A stretch of 64,000 nucleotides of DNA from Cryptomeria japonica (lineage: Eukaryota > Streptophyta > Pinopsida > Cupressales > Cupressaceae). The notes under the pieces are model-generated. The model did not search any database, was not told where the DNA came from, and saw nothing but the letters and a program-made list of their open reading frames with translations. The translations under genes and the position numbers were made by a program. The stretch lies in contig NC_081414.1 of assembly GCF_030272615.1 (NCBI RefSeq), positions 338,252,502-338,316,501 of the forward strand, given 5' to 3'. This document shows, one piece after another, positions 1 to 11,405 of the stretch (the stretch's first letter is position 1; each line of letters begins with the position of its first letter).

Positions 1-1185
1 TGATATGCCCCAGACCCAAATACAGCAGTGATAATATATGGACCCAGCCAATTTGATTCAAAGTTTCCTTGATGTTCTCTATTTGGTTGGTTACAAGGAT
101 TCTCTCGAAGAACAAGATCACCTACCTCAAATGTATGAGGTCTAACTTGACGATTATAGCTTCTACTCATGCATTGCTGATAAGGTTTGAGGTGATTGTA
201 TGCAGCTTGCCATTTCTCATCAAGTAGCTCTAAATCTTGGAGACATGATACTCTGTATGCTTCATCATCTATGAGATTATGAAAGGAAACCCGTAGTGAT
301 GGTATCTCAACCTCAATAGGTAAGATAACTTCTACAACATAGACCAGTGAGTAGGGAGTTGCGCTTGTAGGGATTCAAATTCTAGTTTGGTATGCCCATA
401 GTGCTGGATTCAATTGAACATGCCAATCACGGCTGACATCATTGATTATCTTGTTGAGGATTCTTAATATGTTTTTGTTTGATGCTTCAGCCTGACCATT
501 TCCTTGTGGGTAATAGGGAGTGGAAAAGTAGTGTTGGATGTGAAACTTCTCACAGAGCTCACGAACATCCTGATTTTTGAATGGGAGTCCATTATTTGTG
601 ATGATGGACATGGGTACACCATACCGGCAGATGATGTAATTTAGAATGAATGAGGCGATCTGCTTGCCGGTGACTTGGGTAAGTGGAACAGCTTCGATCC
701 ACTTTGTGAAGTATTCGGTGGCAGTAATGATGAATTTGTGGCCGCTAGATGAAGATGGATGAATTTTACCCATAAGGTCCAGTCCCCATTCACAAAAAGG
801 CCATGGTGTTGTGATTGGTTGAAATTCCTATGCTGGTGCATGTATCAGGTCTCCATGAACTTGGCATTTCTTGCACTTTCTAACAAAGTAGTAGGAGTCT
901 TTTTCCATGGATGGCCAATACTATCCAATGCACATGAGTTTCTTGGCTAGGGACAAACGGCTTGCATGAGTTCCACAAATTCCTTCATGTACCTCTTCCA
1001 AGGCTTTTGTTATCTCATCCTATTTCAGACATTGAAGGAGAGTACCATGAAAACTGCGTCGGTATAGGATTTCAACAATAATGGTATATCGAGCAATTTA
1101 GCGAATGAAGGTTTTACGTTGGTTATTCCATTGGTTGGGAGGAAGTGTGTGATCATGGAGATAGGTGTAGAACTCACCATACCAT
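1..1185 (-). pseudogene. Gypsy integrase (zinc-binding, DDE core, GPY/F tail), degraded
   Basis: This enzyme would insert retrotransposon cDNA into chromosomes. In one frame I see an HHCC zinc-binding region (HEGICGTH, then CKKC) at about 1000-860 and the core start WGLDLMG with the first catalytic Asp. The second Asp site reads ITNNG instead of ITDNG (codon 594-596). The third site, GQAEASNK, keeps its Glu. The tail contains NWLGPYIITAVFGSGAY near 50-1, the GPY/F module. In-frame stops lie at 1020-1022, 828-830 and 375-377, each one transition from CAG or CGA. A frameshift in the G run at 1186-1189 separates it from the upstream RNase H frame. The protein continues past the left edge. Confidence 0.88.
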
Positions 1186-2311
1186 GGGGATTCAAAACCG
1201 CAAGGAGACATATCATCTCAGATGCGGGGATATCATAAGCAGGAATCCAAAGCTGTTCTACCAAAAACTCGTAGTGTGTTGAATTATGTGGAAGATCTAG
1301 GAGAGATGCAATGGTAGCCATAGCGTCAACAACTCGATTCTAATCTCTGGGTATCTGCTCAAAGGTGATAGTAGTGAATGATGCCTTTAATTTGTCCACC
1401 ATTTGTTTTTATGGCATGATTTTATCATCCTTGGTCTGATATTCATCTGTTGCTTGTCGAATGACCAGTTGGGAGTTGCCATATCCTTGTAGTTCTTATA
1501 ACTTCCATTGTATGGCTATCCTGAGTCCTGTGATCAAGGCCTCATATTCATCTATGTTGTTTTTACATGGAAATGTGAGCCTGTAAGACTTCAGGATACT
1601 ATCACCTTGAGGTGTGATAAATAGAATGCCTGCCCCCGAGCCATGCCTAGTGTATGAACCATCAAAGTATAGTTTCCATGGTTGTGCTGTTGTGATCAGG
1701 AATATCTCTTCATCTGGAAAATTGGAAATGAGAGGATGATCGCCTATGAGGGGAGCATCGGCCAATTGATCTACAATAACTTGGCCTTTGATAGCCTTGC
1801 AGTCCTCATATTCGATGTCAAATTCACTTAGAATCATCACCCATTTGGCCAAACAGCCTATCAATGCTGCTTTGCTGAGTAAGTACTTGAGTGGATCAAT
1901 ATTTGCAATGAGTTGCACTTTATGTGTCAATAGATAGTGCCTTAGTTGAGTAGTTATCAAGATTATTTCTAAGCAATCTCTCTCAATAGGTGTGTAATTG
2001 AGTTCATAGCCGACTAGTGTGTGAGAGATGTAGTAAACAACACACTGTTTCCCTTCTGCATTTTGTTGTGCCAATAGTACACCCAGTGCTGTATTTGTTG
2101 CAGATATATAGAGTAGTAGAGGCTTACTCGGATCTGGTGGGATCAAGAATGGTGTATTCATGAGATAGTCTTTAAGCATTTGGAATACTTGCTGGCATTT
2201 GGTATCCCATTGAAAGCGGATGTTTTTGTGTAACAGGTGTGTAAATGGGTGACCCTTATCTGCCAGTTGTGCAATGAATCTTTGGATGGATTATATTCGT
2301 CCTTGTAATGT
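1186..2311 (-). pseudogene. Gypsy RNase H plus second (Tat-type) RNase H, degraded
   Basis: Two RNase H modules follow RT. The first (about 2180-1740) has the gypsy signature LLLYISATNTALGVLL and an ELNYTPIERDCLEI segment, the usual RT-connected RNase H. The second begins with LYFDGSYTRHGSGAGIL (about 1680) and carries DEYEALITGLRIAI, the pattern of the added RNase H of Tat elements. Its later catalytic Asp is lost: the family motif GDSQLV reads GNSQLV here (codon 1475-1477). Stops interrupt the frame near 1493 and 1412. The module normally removes RNA from RNA/DNA hybrids and processes primers during reverse transcription. Confidence 0.85.
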
Positions 2312-3190
2312 CCTTAGCTAACTGATGTTCTTTGGTGGTGGCATGTCCATGATTGCTTTGACCTTTGCAGGATCGACCTCAATACCTTTTCTTGAGACAA
2401 TGTATCCTAGAAGCTTCCCTGTGGTTACTCCAAAGACACATTTCTTTGGGTTGAGTCGAACATGATATTGTTCCAGTCTATCAAATATTTTCTCTAATAT
2501 TTCTAGATGACCTTCTTTTGTTATTGATTTTTCTAGTAAGTCATCAACATAATCTTCCATTATGGTATGCATCATGTCATGAAAGATTGTGGTCATTGCT
2601 CTTTGATAGGTCGCTCCTGCATTCTTTAAACCAAAAGGCATTACATTCCAATAGTATGTGCCTCATGGACATGTGAAGGTCGTCTTATGTTTATCCTCTC
2701 GTGCGATCTTTATCTTATTGTACCCTAAAAAGCCATCCATGAGTGAAATCATGGCATGTCTTGTTGTTAGGTCCACTATTATGTGGATGTTGGGTAGGGG
2801 GAAGTCATCCTTAGGACATGCTTTGTTCAGATCTTGGAAGTTAGTGAAAATATAGATGCCCCCATTTGGTTTGCTGATGGGCACAATATTGGATATCCAA
2901 TCTACATAAACAATTGGTCTAATGAAGCCAACATCTAGGAGTTTCTTAAGTTCCACTTTGATGAGTACTGTAGTCTGGGGATGCATCTTCCGAAGCTTTT
3001 GCTTGACAGGCTTGGCTCCTTCTACGACGGTGAGGTGCTGCATGACTAAATCCGGATCAAGACCAGACATGTTTTTATATGACCATGCAAAGTTAATCTA
3101 GCGCTTCTGGAATAATTCAACAAACGTAGGTTATTCCTCTAGAGTTAAAAGAGATGCCAGATGTATGTGGTGAGGAGTTTCAGGAGTCCC
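2312..3190 (-). pseudogene. Gypsy reverse transcriptase, degraded
   Basis: RT copies element RNA into DNA in virus-like particles. Recognisable blocks in order are INFAWSYKNMSGLDP (about 3090), KQKLRKMHPQ, the TNFQDLNKACPKDDFPLP block (about 2830), SLMDGFLGYNKI with the first catalytic Asp, MPFGLKNAGATYQRAM, and YVDDLL with the catalytic Asp pair (about 2545). Active-site residues are therefore present, but the frame has a TGA at 2663-2665 (CGA in relatives) and TAG codons near 3100 and 2320. The DFRDLN block common in relatives reads NFQDLN, another Asp-to-Asn change. Confidence 0.9.
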
Positions 3191-3321
3191 CATGTTGCAT
3201 TCTTTTATCTCTTCAATGAGAATTGTTGATCATTCCTACTATGTACTAGAGGGGAGAATGTCAAACCGTTCATCCTCACGTGCCTCAGAGAGGTTTTCAC
3301 CATTGGATATGCTCTTTCTTT

Positions 3322-4754
3322 TCACTTTTGTGGGATCAAACAGTGCCACAGTGTGGTTTTCACTAGAAGATCCATGTTTATTGTTATATTTTTGCAGTTG
3401 AAAGGTTTGGCATCCGCCCTGAAGTATGTTGCGCTATTAAGTTCAATGGTGAATCCAGCTTTGTGATCCCCACTTGGTATGTTATCCCATAGTTCCAAAA
3501 AGTCAAGGATCGCCTCATCATTTTGGAAATGGTCAAGACATGGGGGATTAGGTTGGTTCCATTTGATGAGTTCAGGATGGATAATGGGCATTACCTCATC
3601 GATTAGGTTAACTTCATTAGATGTGTTAGTGAGGGTTAAGATGTTGTGGTGAAGGTCATTGATGGTACACTCCTTGTCAAAATCAGGCGTAGGATGTGAC
3701 ATAGGGTCTATGGAAGAAGTTTCCAGCTCAGGAAGCTAAGAGATCTTTATATATGCTTCTCCGTAAATAGGGATGTCTTTGCTAGGTGGAGGTAGTGATG
3801 TGTCTTCCTCATCTGAAGTATTAAGCTAAATAGAATCAAATTCCCACTCATGTGATTCAGTCTCTGAGTCGCTTTCCAGTAGCCGATTACTATACCATAC
3901 TAGGATATCCTTTGAGTTAAACACTGTAGGTGTGAACGACTGATGTACCTAGATAGATGGAATGATCTATGCTTAGGAAGGATTATGGGGATCAATGAAT
4001 CCAATACAGGGAGTATCGATAGTGTTGAATCTACTGCTTCTGCTGGAATTGTTGGTGTTGTCGATACCACTATGGGTTCTAATACAGTTGCTAGTACTAA
4101 TGGTACTATTGATGTTATGGTTGTTGTTGATGGGGTTGTGGGTTTAATTGGTGGGATGATTGGTGCTGAGGAGGGTTTTGCTGGGATCTTTAGCCTCAAT
4201 GGTACAGTTGCTATGGTGTGCAGTGTTGCTGATATAATCAAAGGTGGCCTCTTTATGGTTGTGATAGGCTGATATAGAGGTTTGATGGGTTTCCCTTTGA
4301 ATCTGAGTTTAGGAAGGATCTCCTTTTGAAAGCCTAATCCTGTGTTATCTTTAGGCTTCAATTCTGGCTGTAGTGGCTCATGTCATCCTTGCTTGTAAGG
4401 TCCCAAAGCACTCTAACCATTGTAACCTATTCTTTGCATAATGAGAAGGCCTTTTCCATATTGATCTTTGGGAAGCTTAGCTTGTGTGATGTTCATGGTG
4501 ATATGATCTTTATAGATCCAATCTGCTAAGTCCTCATCTTTGGTCTCTTCTTCTTGACTCTTTCCAAGGATGAAAGGTGTCAGAGTACATGCTGGCTTGA
4601 CTAGTGGTGTTTGAAGTAACCGTTGAGGTTTACCATGAGTTCTAGGAGAAGTAGGCATTTGTCCCACACAAAAGAGTTGGCTCAAATTGTACTCCCCAGG
4701 ACCTTCCTCTGCTATTTTCATCTCGAGCTTCTCTTTCTTGGGTATAGTGGTGTT
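3322..4754 (-). pseudogene. Protease-RT linker with a G-patch-like segment and a Pro/Thr-rich stretch
   Basis: This part lies between protease and RT in the gag-pol order. From 4721 the frame reads to DQYGKGLLIMQRIGYNG, then after one stop SALGPYKQG, then NTGLGFQKE near 4330. The glycine spacing resembles a G-patch, a short RNA-binding module known next to the protease in some retroelements. A Pro/Thr/Ile-rich low-complexity stretch follows (about 4260-3960), then an acidic segment (3702-3322) in another frame. The linker shares the gag-protease frame down to about 3900; a frameshift to the RT side follows. The G-patch call is by eye and moderate; the rest has no assigned function. Confidence 0.55.
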
Positions 4755-5477
4755 TTAACTGGAAAGAGAGGCTGGAATTACGTATGATGTAGATGAGATG
4801 GCTTCTCTATTGTTGGGAACAGTAATCTCTGGTTGATGACTCATATTATGACAATATGCAAAGGGGTTTGCATCGCCTAGGATTGTGATTTCTACACCAT
4901 TATACGAGAACTTGATACACTGATGGTAGGTGGATGGAACGGCTTGCATGGCATGTATCCAAGGTCTTCCTAATAATAAATTGTATGGTAGAGGAAGGTC
5001 CATAACTTGATAGATGATGTGTTTCACCATAGGACCTACATGGATTGGTAGCACAACAACTCTTTTGGATGAACGCTCTACATCATCATAGGCTTTGATT
5101 GTGATCTTCTTGCCGGGATCCACTGATTCAATTGCATATCCCAAAGCTGTGACTAATTGTAGTGTATAGATATTCAGGCCTGCTCCATTATCGATCAAGA
5201 CCCGCTTGATCCTATGTTGGTTGATAAAACCTTCAATGTGGAGTGAGGCATTGTGAGGTTGCTGGAAGGATGAGTTGTCAATTTCAGAGAAAGTGAGACA
5301 AGGTAATGATCTTAGGTTTCCAACCATAGCTTAGAACTGATCTATATTTAGGTTTGCAAGGACTGATGCCTCTTGGAGAGCTTGATCCAAGATTGTTTTA
5401 TGGGATGCGGATAGGTGCAATAGCTCTAAGATAGATATCAGTGCGAGCATTTTGTCTAATTGTTCTACAAGGTTATA
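4755..5477 (-). pseudogene. Gypsy aspartic protease region
   Basis: The protease cleaves the Gag-Pol polyprotein. The active-site loop reads VLIDNGAGLNIYTL at about 5205-5165. Plant gypsy proteases of this kind often have D-N-G or D-D-G in place of the classic D-T/S-G, so this is probably not a lesion. Downstream, LPLPYNLLLGRPWIHAMQAV (about 4985-4930) is the conserved flap/C-terminal block with the ILLGRPW-type motif. The upstream part has an LELLHLSASHKTILDQAL segment usual for this family. A stop lies near 5330. It is in the same frame as the zinc-knuckle part of gag and the G-patch-like linker. Confidence 0.82.
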
Positions 5478-7176
5478 CTACTTTGGGATAAATGGGGTGC
5501 CTTGTGGAGTTGCTTTTATGGTAATATGTGTAACAACATTGCAAGTGGAGCTAGGATTTTTTATGGTAATAGTTGCAATTTGTTCAATGGCATCGTATAG
5601 GTGATTAACAGTGTAATTATACACGGATTGCGTATAATCGGTGGTATTTGTGTTTTGCCCTGAAGTGGAAGGACCCCTTTGATCTTGTGATGGAATTGGA
5701 TTTTTGAACATAAGATGATCATTGTTTGTTGTTTTTGGGTCATGTCCTTCAATTTCAATTTCACCTCGATCAATAAGATCCTGAATAAGATCTTTCAATT
5801 TGTGACAATTGCTTGTCTTATGCCCTTTCCCTTGATGGAAATCACAATGTTCAGTATCCCTCCACCATGATGGTTTGACTTGAGCTTCATAATTTGATGT
5901 TTTGGGTAAGGTCACCATATTTTGAGAAACCAACTAGCATAACACTGTTTCGATGGGTTCCCCTAAGGGAGTGTATGTTCATTTTGGTTTAAAATTTTGT
6001 TGATGTTGTTTGGGTTCCTCTTGAGATTTATTGTGTCCTTGATTTGGAGCAGCAAATATGTTATTCTTGGGTGGGGGGTTTTGTCCTGCAAATTGAACCA
6101 TAGGTTGTGCACTTTTGATAGTTCTTGCATCCACAACCTCGTCGTTGATGATGTTTTTGTTTTTGTTCCAGAAGTTAGGCTTGTCACTATTGAAGCGTGA
6201 GCGAGGGCCATCCTTTGGCTCATTATATATCTTGATAAGCCCTTTTTTATGAGAGCTCGCTCACATTTTATGCCTTTGGTGATCATGTCAATGAAAGAGT
6301 CTGTGTCTTTTACGTCTAGGTAAAATTCTATTTCGTCATTTAAGTTGGAAATAAACATTTCCACTAGTTCTTGTTCAGGTAAGTGAAGAGAACGTCTGCT
6401 AGACATAAATCAGCTATGGTGATATCACATTCAATGTTGTGTGAGTAATGTGCTAGGAATTTTTGGATGAGTTCTTCAAATGTCCTAATGCCACCTGGTA
6501 ATCGGGAAAACCATGATGTGGTTGTTCCTCCCAAGATTTGGGGAAAAAGTCGCATTAGGTATGTATCCTTGTATTCCACTTCGAGGCAAGCTGAATGGAA
6601 TTCTCTAACATGATCACAAGGGTCTCCTTTTATTCTATACTTTTCAAACTTGGGTGTTTCAAACCCTCATGGAAAAGGTGGCATATGAAGATTCCTATCA
6701 AAGGGATAGGGATAGATGTCATTGAGTGAAAATTGATTGGTTTTTAAACCACTATGAAGTTGTTGGGCGAGATTTTTGACTTGTTGCCACAACATGTCTA
6801 TTTCATTTGGAGGAGGAGGAGGTGGGGGATTACCTTTAGGAAGGTTATATCTGATTTGATCTTGACCTCTTTCATCCTCATTATGACTTTGGTGTTCTGA
6901 TGCTTGTCTTAGTTGTGCAACATCAAAGTCAGAGGGTAGTTTAGCCCCCTCTTGAGCAAGTCTTAAAAAGCGAGCATCAACATTACTCCTAAGTATTTTG
7001 TCAAAAAGTCTATTAAAGAGAGGGTTGTGTTGTGCCCTTTCTATTGCTATGGGAGTAGGAGTACTTGGGTTGTCATCATTTACATTTCCTCTAAGGGCTT
7101 CTTGGAATTCATTGATATTTTCCTCCTCTTCCTCTTCAATTTCTTGTTGTCTAGACCTGGACCTAGTATGAGCCAT
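5478..7176 (-). pseudogene. Gypsy gag (capsid/nucleocapsid), frameshifted
   Basis: Gag forms the particle shell and binds element RNA. I place the start at the Met at 7176 (MAHTRSRSRQQEIEEEEEEN), which opens an acidic N-terminus. A Pro run (about 6830) and a capsid segment follow: LMRLFPQILGGTTTSWFSRL and FEELIQKFLAHY at about 6545-6440, matching the plant retrotransposon gag domain. PEQELVEMFISNL follows in a second frame, so sequence was lost or shifted near 6400. The end carries a reduced zinc knuckle, CDFHQGKGHKTSNCHKLKD, in a third frame (about 5850). A TGA at 6667-6669 replaces an expected CGA. Confidence 0.85.
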
Positions 7177-9963
7177 TTTGTTTACAAGTTTTTTGTTGAA
7201 GCTTGATGAAAATGATGATAAGTTGGTGATGAAATGAAAGATTGATGTTTGGTTGAAGTATTTTGCATATGAGTCTCTAGCACCAAAGGTAGATGGTACC
7301 AAATTTATTTCTTAAATTGCTGCTTGTGTTTGATTGACAAAGTTTGTTGTGATAAGGTTTAGAGAAATCTGAGATGTGTTACAAACCCAACTACCTAGTA
7401 ATGAGAGGATTCACTTATAGACAAGTTTTAACCTATATAGAAATGTCTCTTAGGATGAGTTTATCCTAGATTTAGAGACGCTCTAAAAAGTGATGTGTTT
7501 GTGTTTGATTCAAGCAATATCAAAATAGAACTTAGGACAAAAACCTCTTGATGTTTTGAGATTTGGAATGGATTTGATGAGATATGAATATGATAATGGA
7601 TGAGATGTTTAACTTCAATAAAAGCTTTGTGTCACATATGGGACAAATTATTCTTCTTCTTCTCTTTCGAGAGTTGGTAGTTATTCTTGAGCTACGTTAT
7701 ATGTGATACAAATGTCTGGAAAGAAGTCAGGATTGATTTTGCCTCCTTTGTTTTTGTTATAACTTAAAGCTCGATATTGCATGAAAGCTCTGCGGTTTAA
7801 TGACTCTTGATCAAATTCATTTGATTTCCCTTGAAGATATAGACACTTGTGACATAGGAAGGTTCATGAGAGACAAATATTTGTCTATTAAGATAGAATA
7901 ATTTCCTCCTTTTGATAAAAGCCTTTGAGCTCAATGGTCTTTTCTTCAAGTTGATGTGTTGATGAAGATTCTTCTTTCTCAAGATGTGAAGAATGGTCAT
8001 ATAGTTTGACACTTTTTGTTGTTGCTCTTTGTTTTTCATCTTTTTTGTTTTTGAAAATGTTGGTGTTGGATGAATACTTGTTCTGATTTGGATTTATGAT
8101 GTTTCTTTGACAAGAAAACAAAGCAAGCACACAAACACAAGAATGTTGCCTCAAAAGGCACAAGTAAGTATGGGTCTAGATCAACCCAATCTTTTGAACT
8201 TTTTATGACCCTTTCCTTCAAATGTATTTTAGGTGTTTCTAAAGCCTGAAGTCGGCTCAATTTGCACTGGTCTTGACTCAAAAAATGAAAACACTTCAAA
8301 CACTCTTTATCCTTAAGGTAAAATGGCAAGTTGCGATAATTTCATCCCACATCTTGATATTTCTTCAACTTTGGTACTACATACCTTATGAATCCCGTTG
8401 TGGCAAGTAACGATGTGATATACTAAGTCTTGCGCGAGCATAACAAACAGATGATCCCTATGATGGGGGAGTCACCACTTTTATTGGGCTACAAGTAACC
8501 TTTCAAAAATCTATGTTTCTACTCAAGGAAATATGTATGGTGAGTATCTTGGGAGCAAAACCTTCTATGCTCTTGTACTGAATTTATCACAAATATCCTC
8601 AATCAATAGAATGAGTGGGTTACTACTTAAAAGTGTTTAGTAATTCTTGATATTTTTGGACATAAGTTCATTCTGCAGTGACTCACTTAAGAGCCTTTTA
8701 ACTTGTGGTGGGGCCCATTTTTCATTTTGGCAAGTTACACTATAGGAACAACTATACCCAAGGCTTACAACTTTCGCTTTCACCTGATTTCTATAGCGGC
8801 TCGAAGGATTTACCACGTGAGGTCACTCTCAAGAGTGATGTGTCTCTTGGAAGCCTCTCTTAAAAAGATAAAATTTTGAGTGTTACTAACACTTTTCTCT
8901 TGAACCTAGGACCACGAAAGCCAAGGGAGAGGATAGTGTGTGTTAGAAGTAGGACCACTTGACAAACTCTTTTGCACAAGTGTGCCAAACACAAAATACA
9001 CTTGTTCTTTTTAACTCATCATTGCAATGTGATCTAACTATTTGGAGATGTTGCTCCAACAATCATGGTGTTCTTTTTAACTCCAAAGGAAAAATGTTGA
9101 GTAAACTAGGAAATTGAAATCCTGGTCAACTAAATGAAAAGCACGTTTGCTTGAAGTAAATCACTTTGAAACAAGAAAACTTTGACAAGTTGATTGTTCT
9201 TTTTACTTGCACAAAAAGTTGAAGTGTTGATTGTGAATTTCTTAAATTTGATGCAAGAAATGAGATTTTGTCTTGTCTTGTTTTAAGCACCAAAAGAAAA
9301 ATGATTCCTAATCTTGCAAGAAATAAAGTTGTTTTTGTGGTTCTTTTTAACTTGTAACAATGATGTTCTTTTTAGAGCTCCAAATGAAAGATGTAGTGAA
9401 TTTTTAAAGGCCAAAACAAAGTGTAGTGTATTTTTAACCAAAAGGAAAGTGAGTTTATTTTATCCCAACTTTGAAAGACAAAGTTAAAGAAATAATAAAT
9501 TTACTCCTTAAGCTAAAAAAAAATCACTAAAATTTCTATTTGTCAGGGTTAGTTAAAATCTACACAAAAGAAAACAAGTTAGAAAAATGCGCATGCATGG
9601 GGGGCTTCCACAAACCTAAAATTTTTGAGTTTTTGGTTACAAGGTATTTTTCCACAACACTCTGTTACAATAGCGCTACTCTATGTGAGAACAAAAGTGC
9701 TACTTAACACAAAAGTGTAAAAATAAAGACAACAACGCTACAAGAATTTAGTTATATAAAAAATCAAATGCGCTAAACAGGTACAAAAGTGCTACTTAAA
9801 ATACGGAAGCACTATAATATAAACAACAACGCTAAAATTTGGACAATAGCACTAATGTAGAAACAAAAGCACTAGAAGACCAAATAACAAAAGCGCTAAA
9901 GCGCGACCTGTGTGTCAAGCTAAACAGTAAAAAAGTTAGTGTGTTTTAAAAAAGTTGTTGTTG
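7177..9963 (-). other. Long 5' leader of the gypsy element
   Basis: About 2.8 kb between the primer-binding site and gag has no convincing coding region; the small reading frames around 7800-8330 show no domain or repeat support. Two textures stand out. Between 9007 and 9440 a T-rich motif, TTCTTTTTAAC and variants, recurs seven or so times at irregular spacing. Between 9671 and 9907, next to the primer site, AGCGCT or one-base variants recur about nine times. Long leaders are known in Tat-type elements. Packaging or dimerisation signals would be expected here, but I cannot assign them. Confidence 0.6.
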
Positions 9964-9983
9964 GATTCACGTCGGGTTCACCA
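9964..9983 (-). other. Primer-binding site of the gypsy element
   Basis: On the minus strand, two bases after the LTR end, the sequence reads TGGTGAACCCGACGTGAATC. It starts with TGG, complementary to the CCA tail of a tRNA. The matching tRNA was not identified by eye. Confidence 0.7.
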
Positions 9984-9985
9984 AA

Positions 9986-11399
9986 TGATGCTCTGTAAAA
10001 TGAACAATGTTAGACTAAAACCGGTGGTCGTATAACACACAAAAACACAAGAAACAAAGACAAATGTTAGTGTTAATCAACCAAAGATTATCCTACACAG
10101 GCATATCAAGAGAGATGTTAAATAAGCAGTGAAAAGCATACAAAGAGAAAAGAGGTAAACTAAACTCCTCCAAATGCTAACCAAAACATTCATAGTGGCT
10201 CCTCTCTTATTCCTCTCCTCTCCAAGTTCCAAATTAGTGTAGCTCTCAGCAGCTTTTTGCACTATGGATGCCTTATGGAGGTTCAAGATTGTAGATGATT
10301 ATGAAAAGTATGCAAATGCAAGCTTAATAACCAAAGAAAGATGAGTTATCTAAATGTTATTTGTTAATTTTAACCAAAAGAGTGAATATGACTAATTATG
10401 CTAAATTCTCTCTAAAATTCTCTATAACTTAGATGCATACATGTTTTCACAATCTGGATTATGAAGAAATGGGCTCTATTTATAGAAAAAATGGACCAAT
10501 GGATGGTTGAGATTGAGTAATCTCAACAAGGGTCAGGATTGAATGATATTCAATCCATGTGAGGACTTTTAACCTAGTCCCAAGATGACAAGTGTCAATA
10601 TGAGATAGGTTGAGGAGAGAAGGAAGAAGCATTAAATGCTTGACATGACCTAAGAGTTAACTTGGGAGTTAAGGTCAAGGTTGGGATGAGTGAATAAATT
10701 TATTATTCAAAGAATAATGCTTTTATCCAATGGATAAACTCTTGTGCAAAGGTTAAAGGGATAACCATGGCCAAAGCAATAAATGCTTAAGGAGACACAT
10801 GAGTCACATGAAGGTTGAGTTAGGGGTTAACCATAAATGGTCATGTAAGAGCCATAAGTGGTTTGGAAGACTTTAGAGGTTAAATTGTTGAACACACAAA
10901 GCATTAAATGTTTTTCAAAGACTTTTAAGTCTTTGAGAAGTGACTCCAAGTTGCTTAGGAATGTGACAATAATTAGGAGATAGATTAGGTTAATTAGGAA
11001 GGGGTTAGAAGAATCTAGAAGGGGGTTTAGGAGTGCAAGTGGATTTGGTGGGTGAGGGAAAATAGAATTTTAATTAAAATAAAATTAATTTATTTCAACT
11101 TGTGGTTGCAACTTGCATTTGTAGGAAAATGCAAGTGGGGGGAATAAATTATTTAAATAAATGTTTTTAATTATTTATTTAAAAGAAGAAAGGGGATTAA
11201 ATTAAATAAATAAAATTTATTTATTTAATTGATTGTGAATTTGGTTTAATTAATTAATTAAAATAAATTGAATAATTTATTTAATTAATAGGAGAATGTT
11301 TTGAAGATGAATTAAGTAAATATTAATTTAATTAATTGATGGCTAGTGGGTTTTTAATAATCAAATAAATAGTAAATATTCATTTAATTAAAATGGACA
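9986..11399 (-). repeat. 5' LTR of the gypsy element (about 1.4 kb)
   Basis: The plus-strand edges are TGATGCTCTG at 9986 and AAAATGGACA ending at 11399, giving the TG...CA form. The left edge is set by the primer site two bases away. The right edge is set by the change from very AT-rich sequence (TTAATTAATTAAA runs at 11040-11400) to the coding-like DNA beyond. The partner LTR is outside the window, so the target duplication cannot be checked. Confidence 0.75.
10476..10485 (-). promoter_or_regulatory. TATA box of the gypsy 5' LTR
   Basis: Minus strand CTATAAATAG followed by AGCCC, about 490 bases before the LTR 3' end. The same layout (CTATAAAT about 400 bases from the LTR end) recurs in the LTRs at 38477-39491 and 58384-59588. 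Confidence 0.6.
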
Positions 11400-11405
11400 G
11401 ATTTA

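Larger units (their letters stand above)
1..11399 (-). mobile_element. Ty3/gypsy (Tat-type) LTR retrotransposon, 3' end cut off by the window
   Basis: Read on the minus strand, the order is 5' LTR (9986-11399), primer-binding site, a ~2.8-kb leader, gag, protease, a linker, reverse transcriptase, a gypsy-type RNase H, a second RNase H, and integrase with a GPY/F tail. RT-RNase H before integrase is the gypsy order. The extra second RNase H is known from the Tat lineage of plant gypsy elements. The 3' LTR would lie left of position 1. The coding region is broken by at least five frameshifts (near 6400, 5950, 3720-3900, 3090-3320 and 1186) and many stops, so this copy is dead. Its LTR edge at 11399/11400 interrupts an older coiled-coil gene relic. 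Confidence 0.9.

Noticed and set aside
3943-4272. Plus-strand reading frame rich in Gly, Val and Ser
   Set aside because: It is antisense to the Pro/Thr-rich linker of the gypsy polyprotein and is low-complexity.
7797-8329. Small minus-strand reading frames in the gypsy leader
   Set aside because: They overlap in different frames, are Lys/Leu-rich by composition and show no motif.
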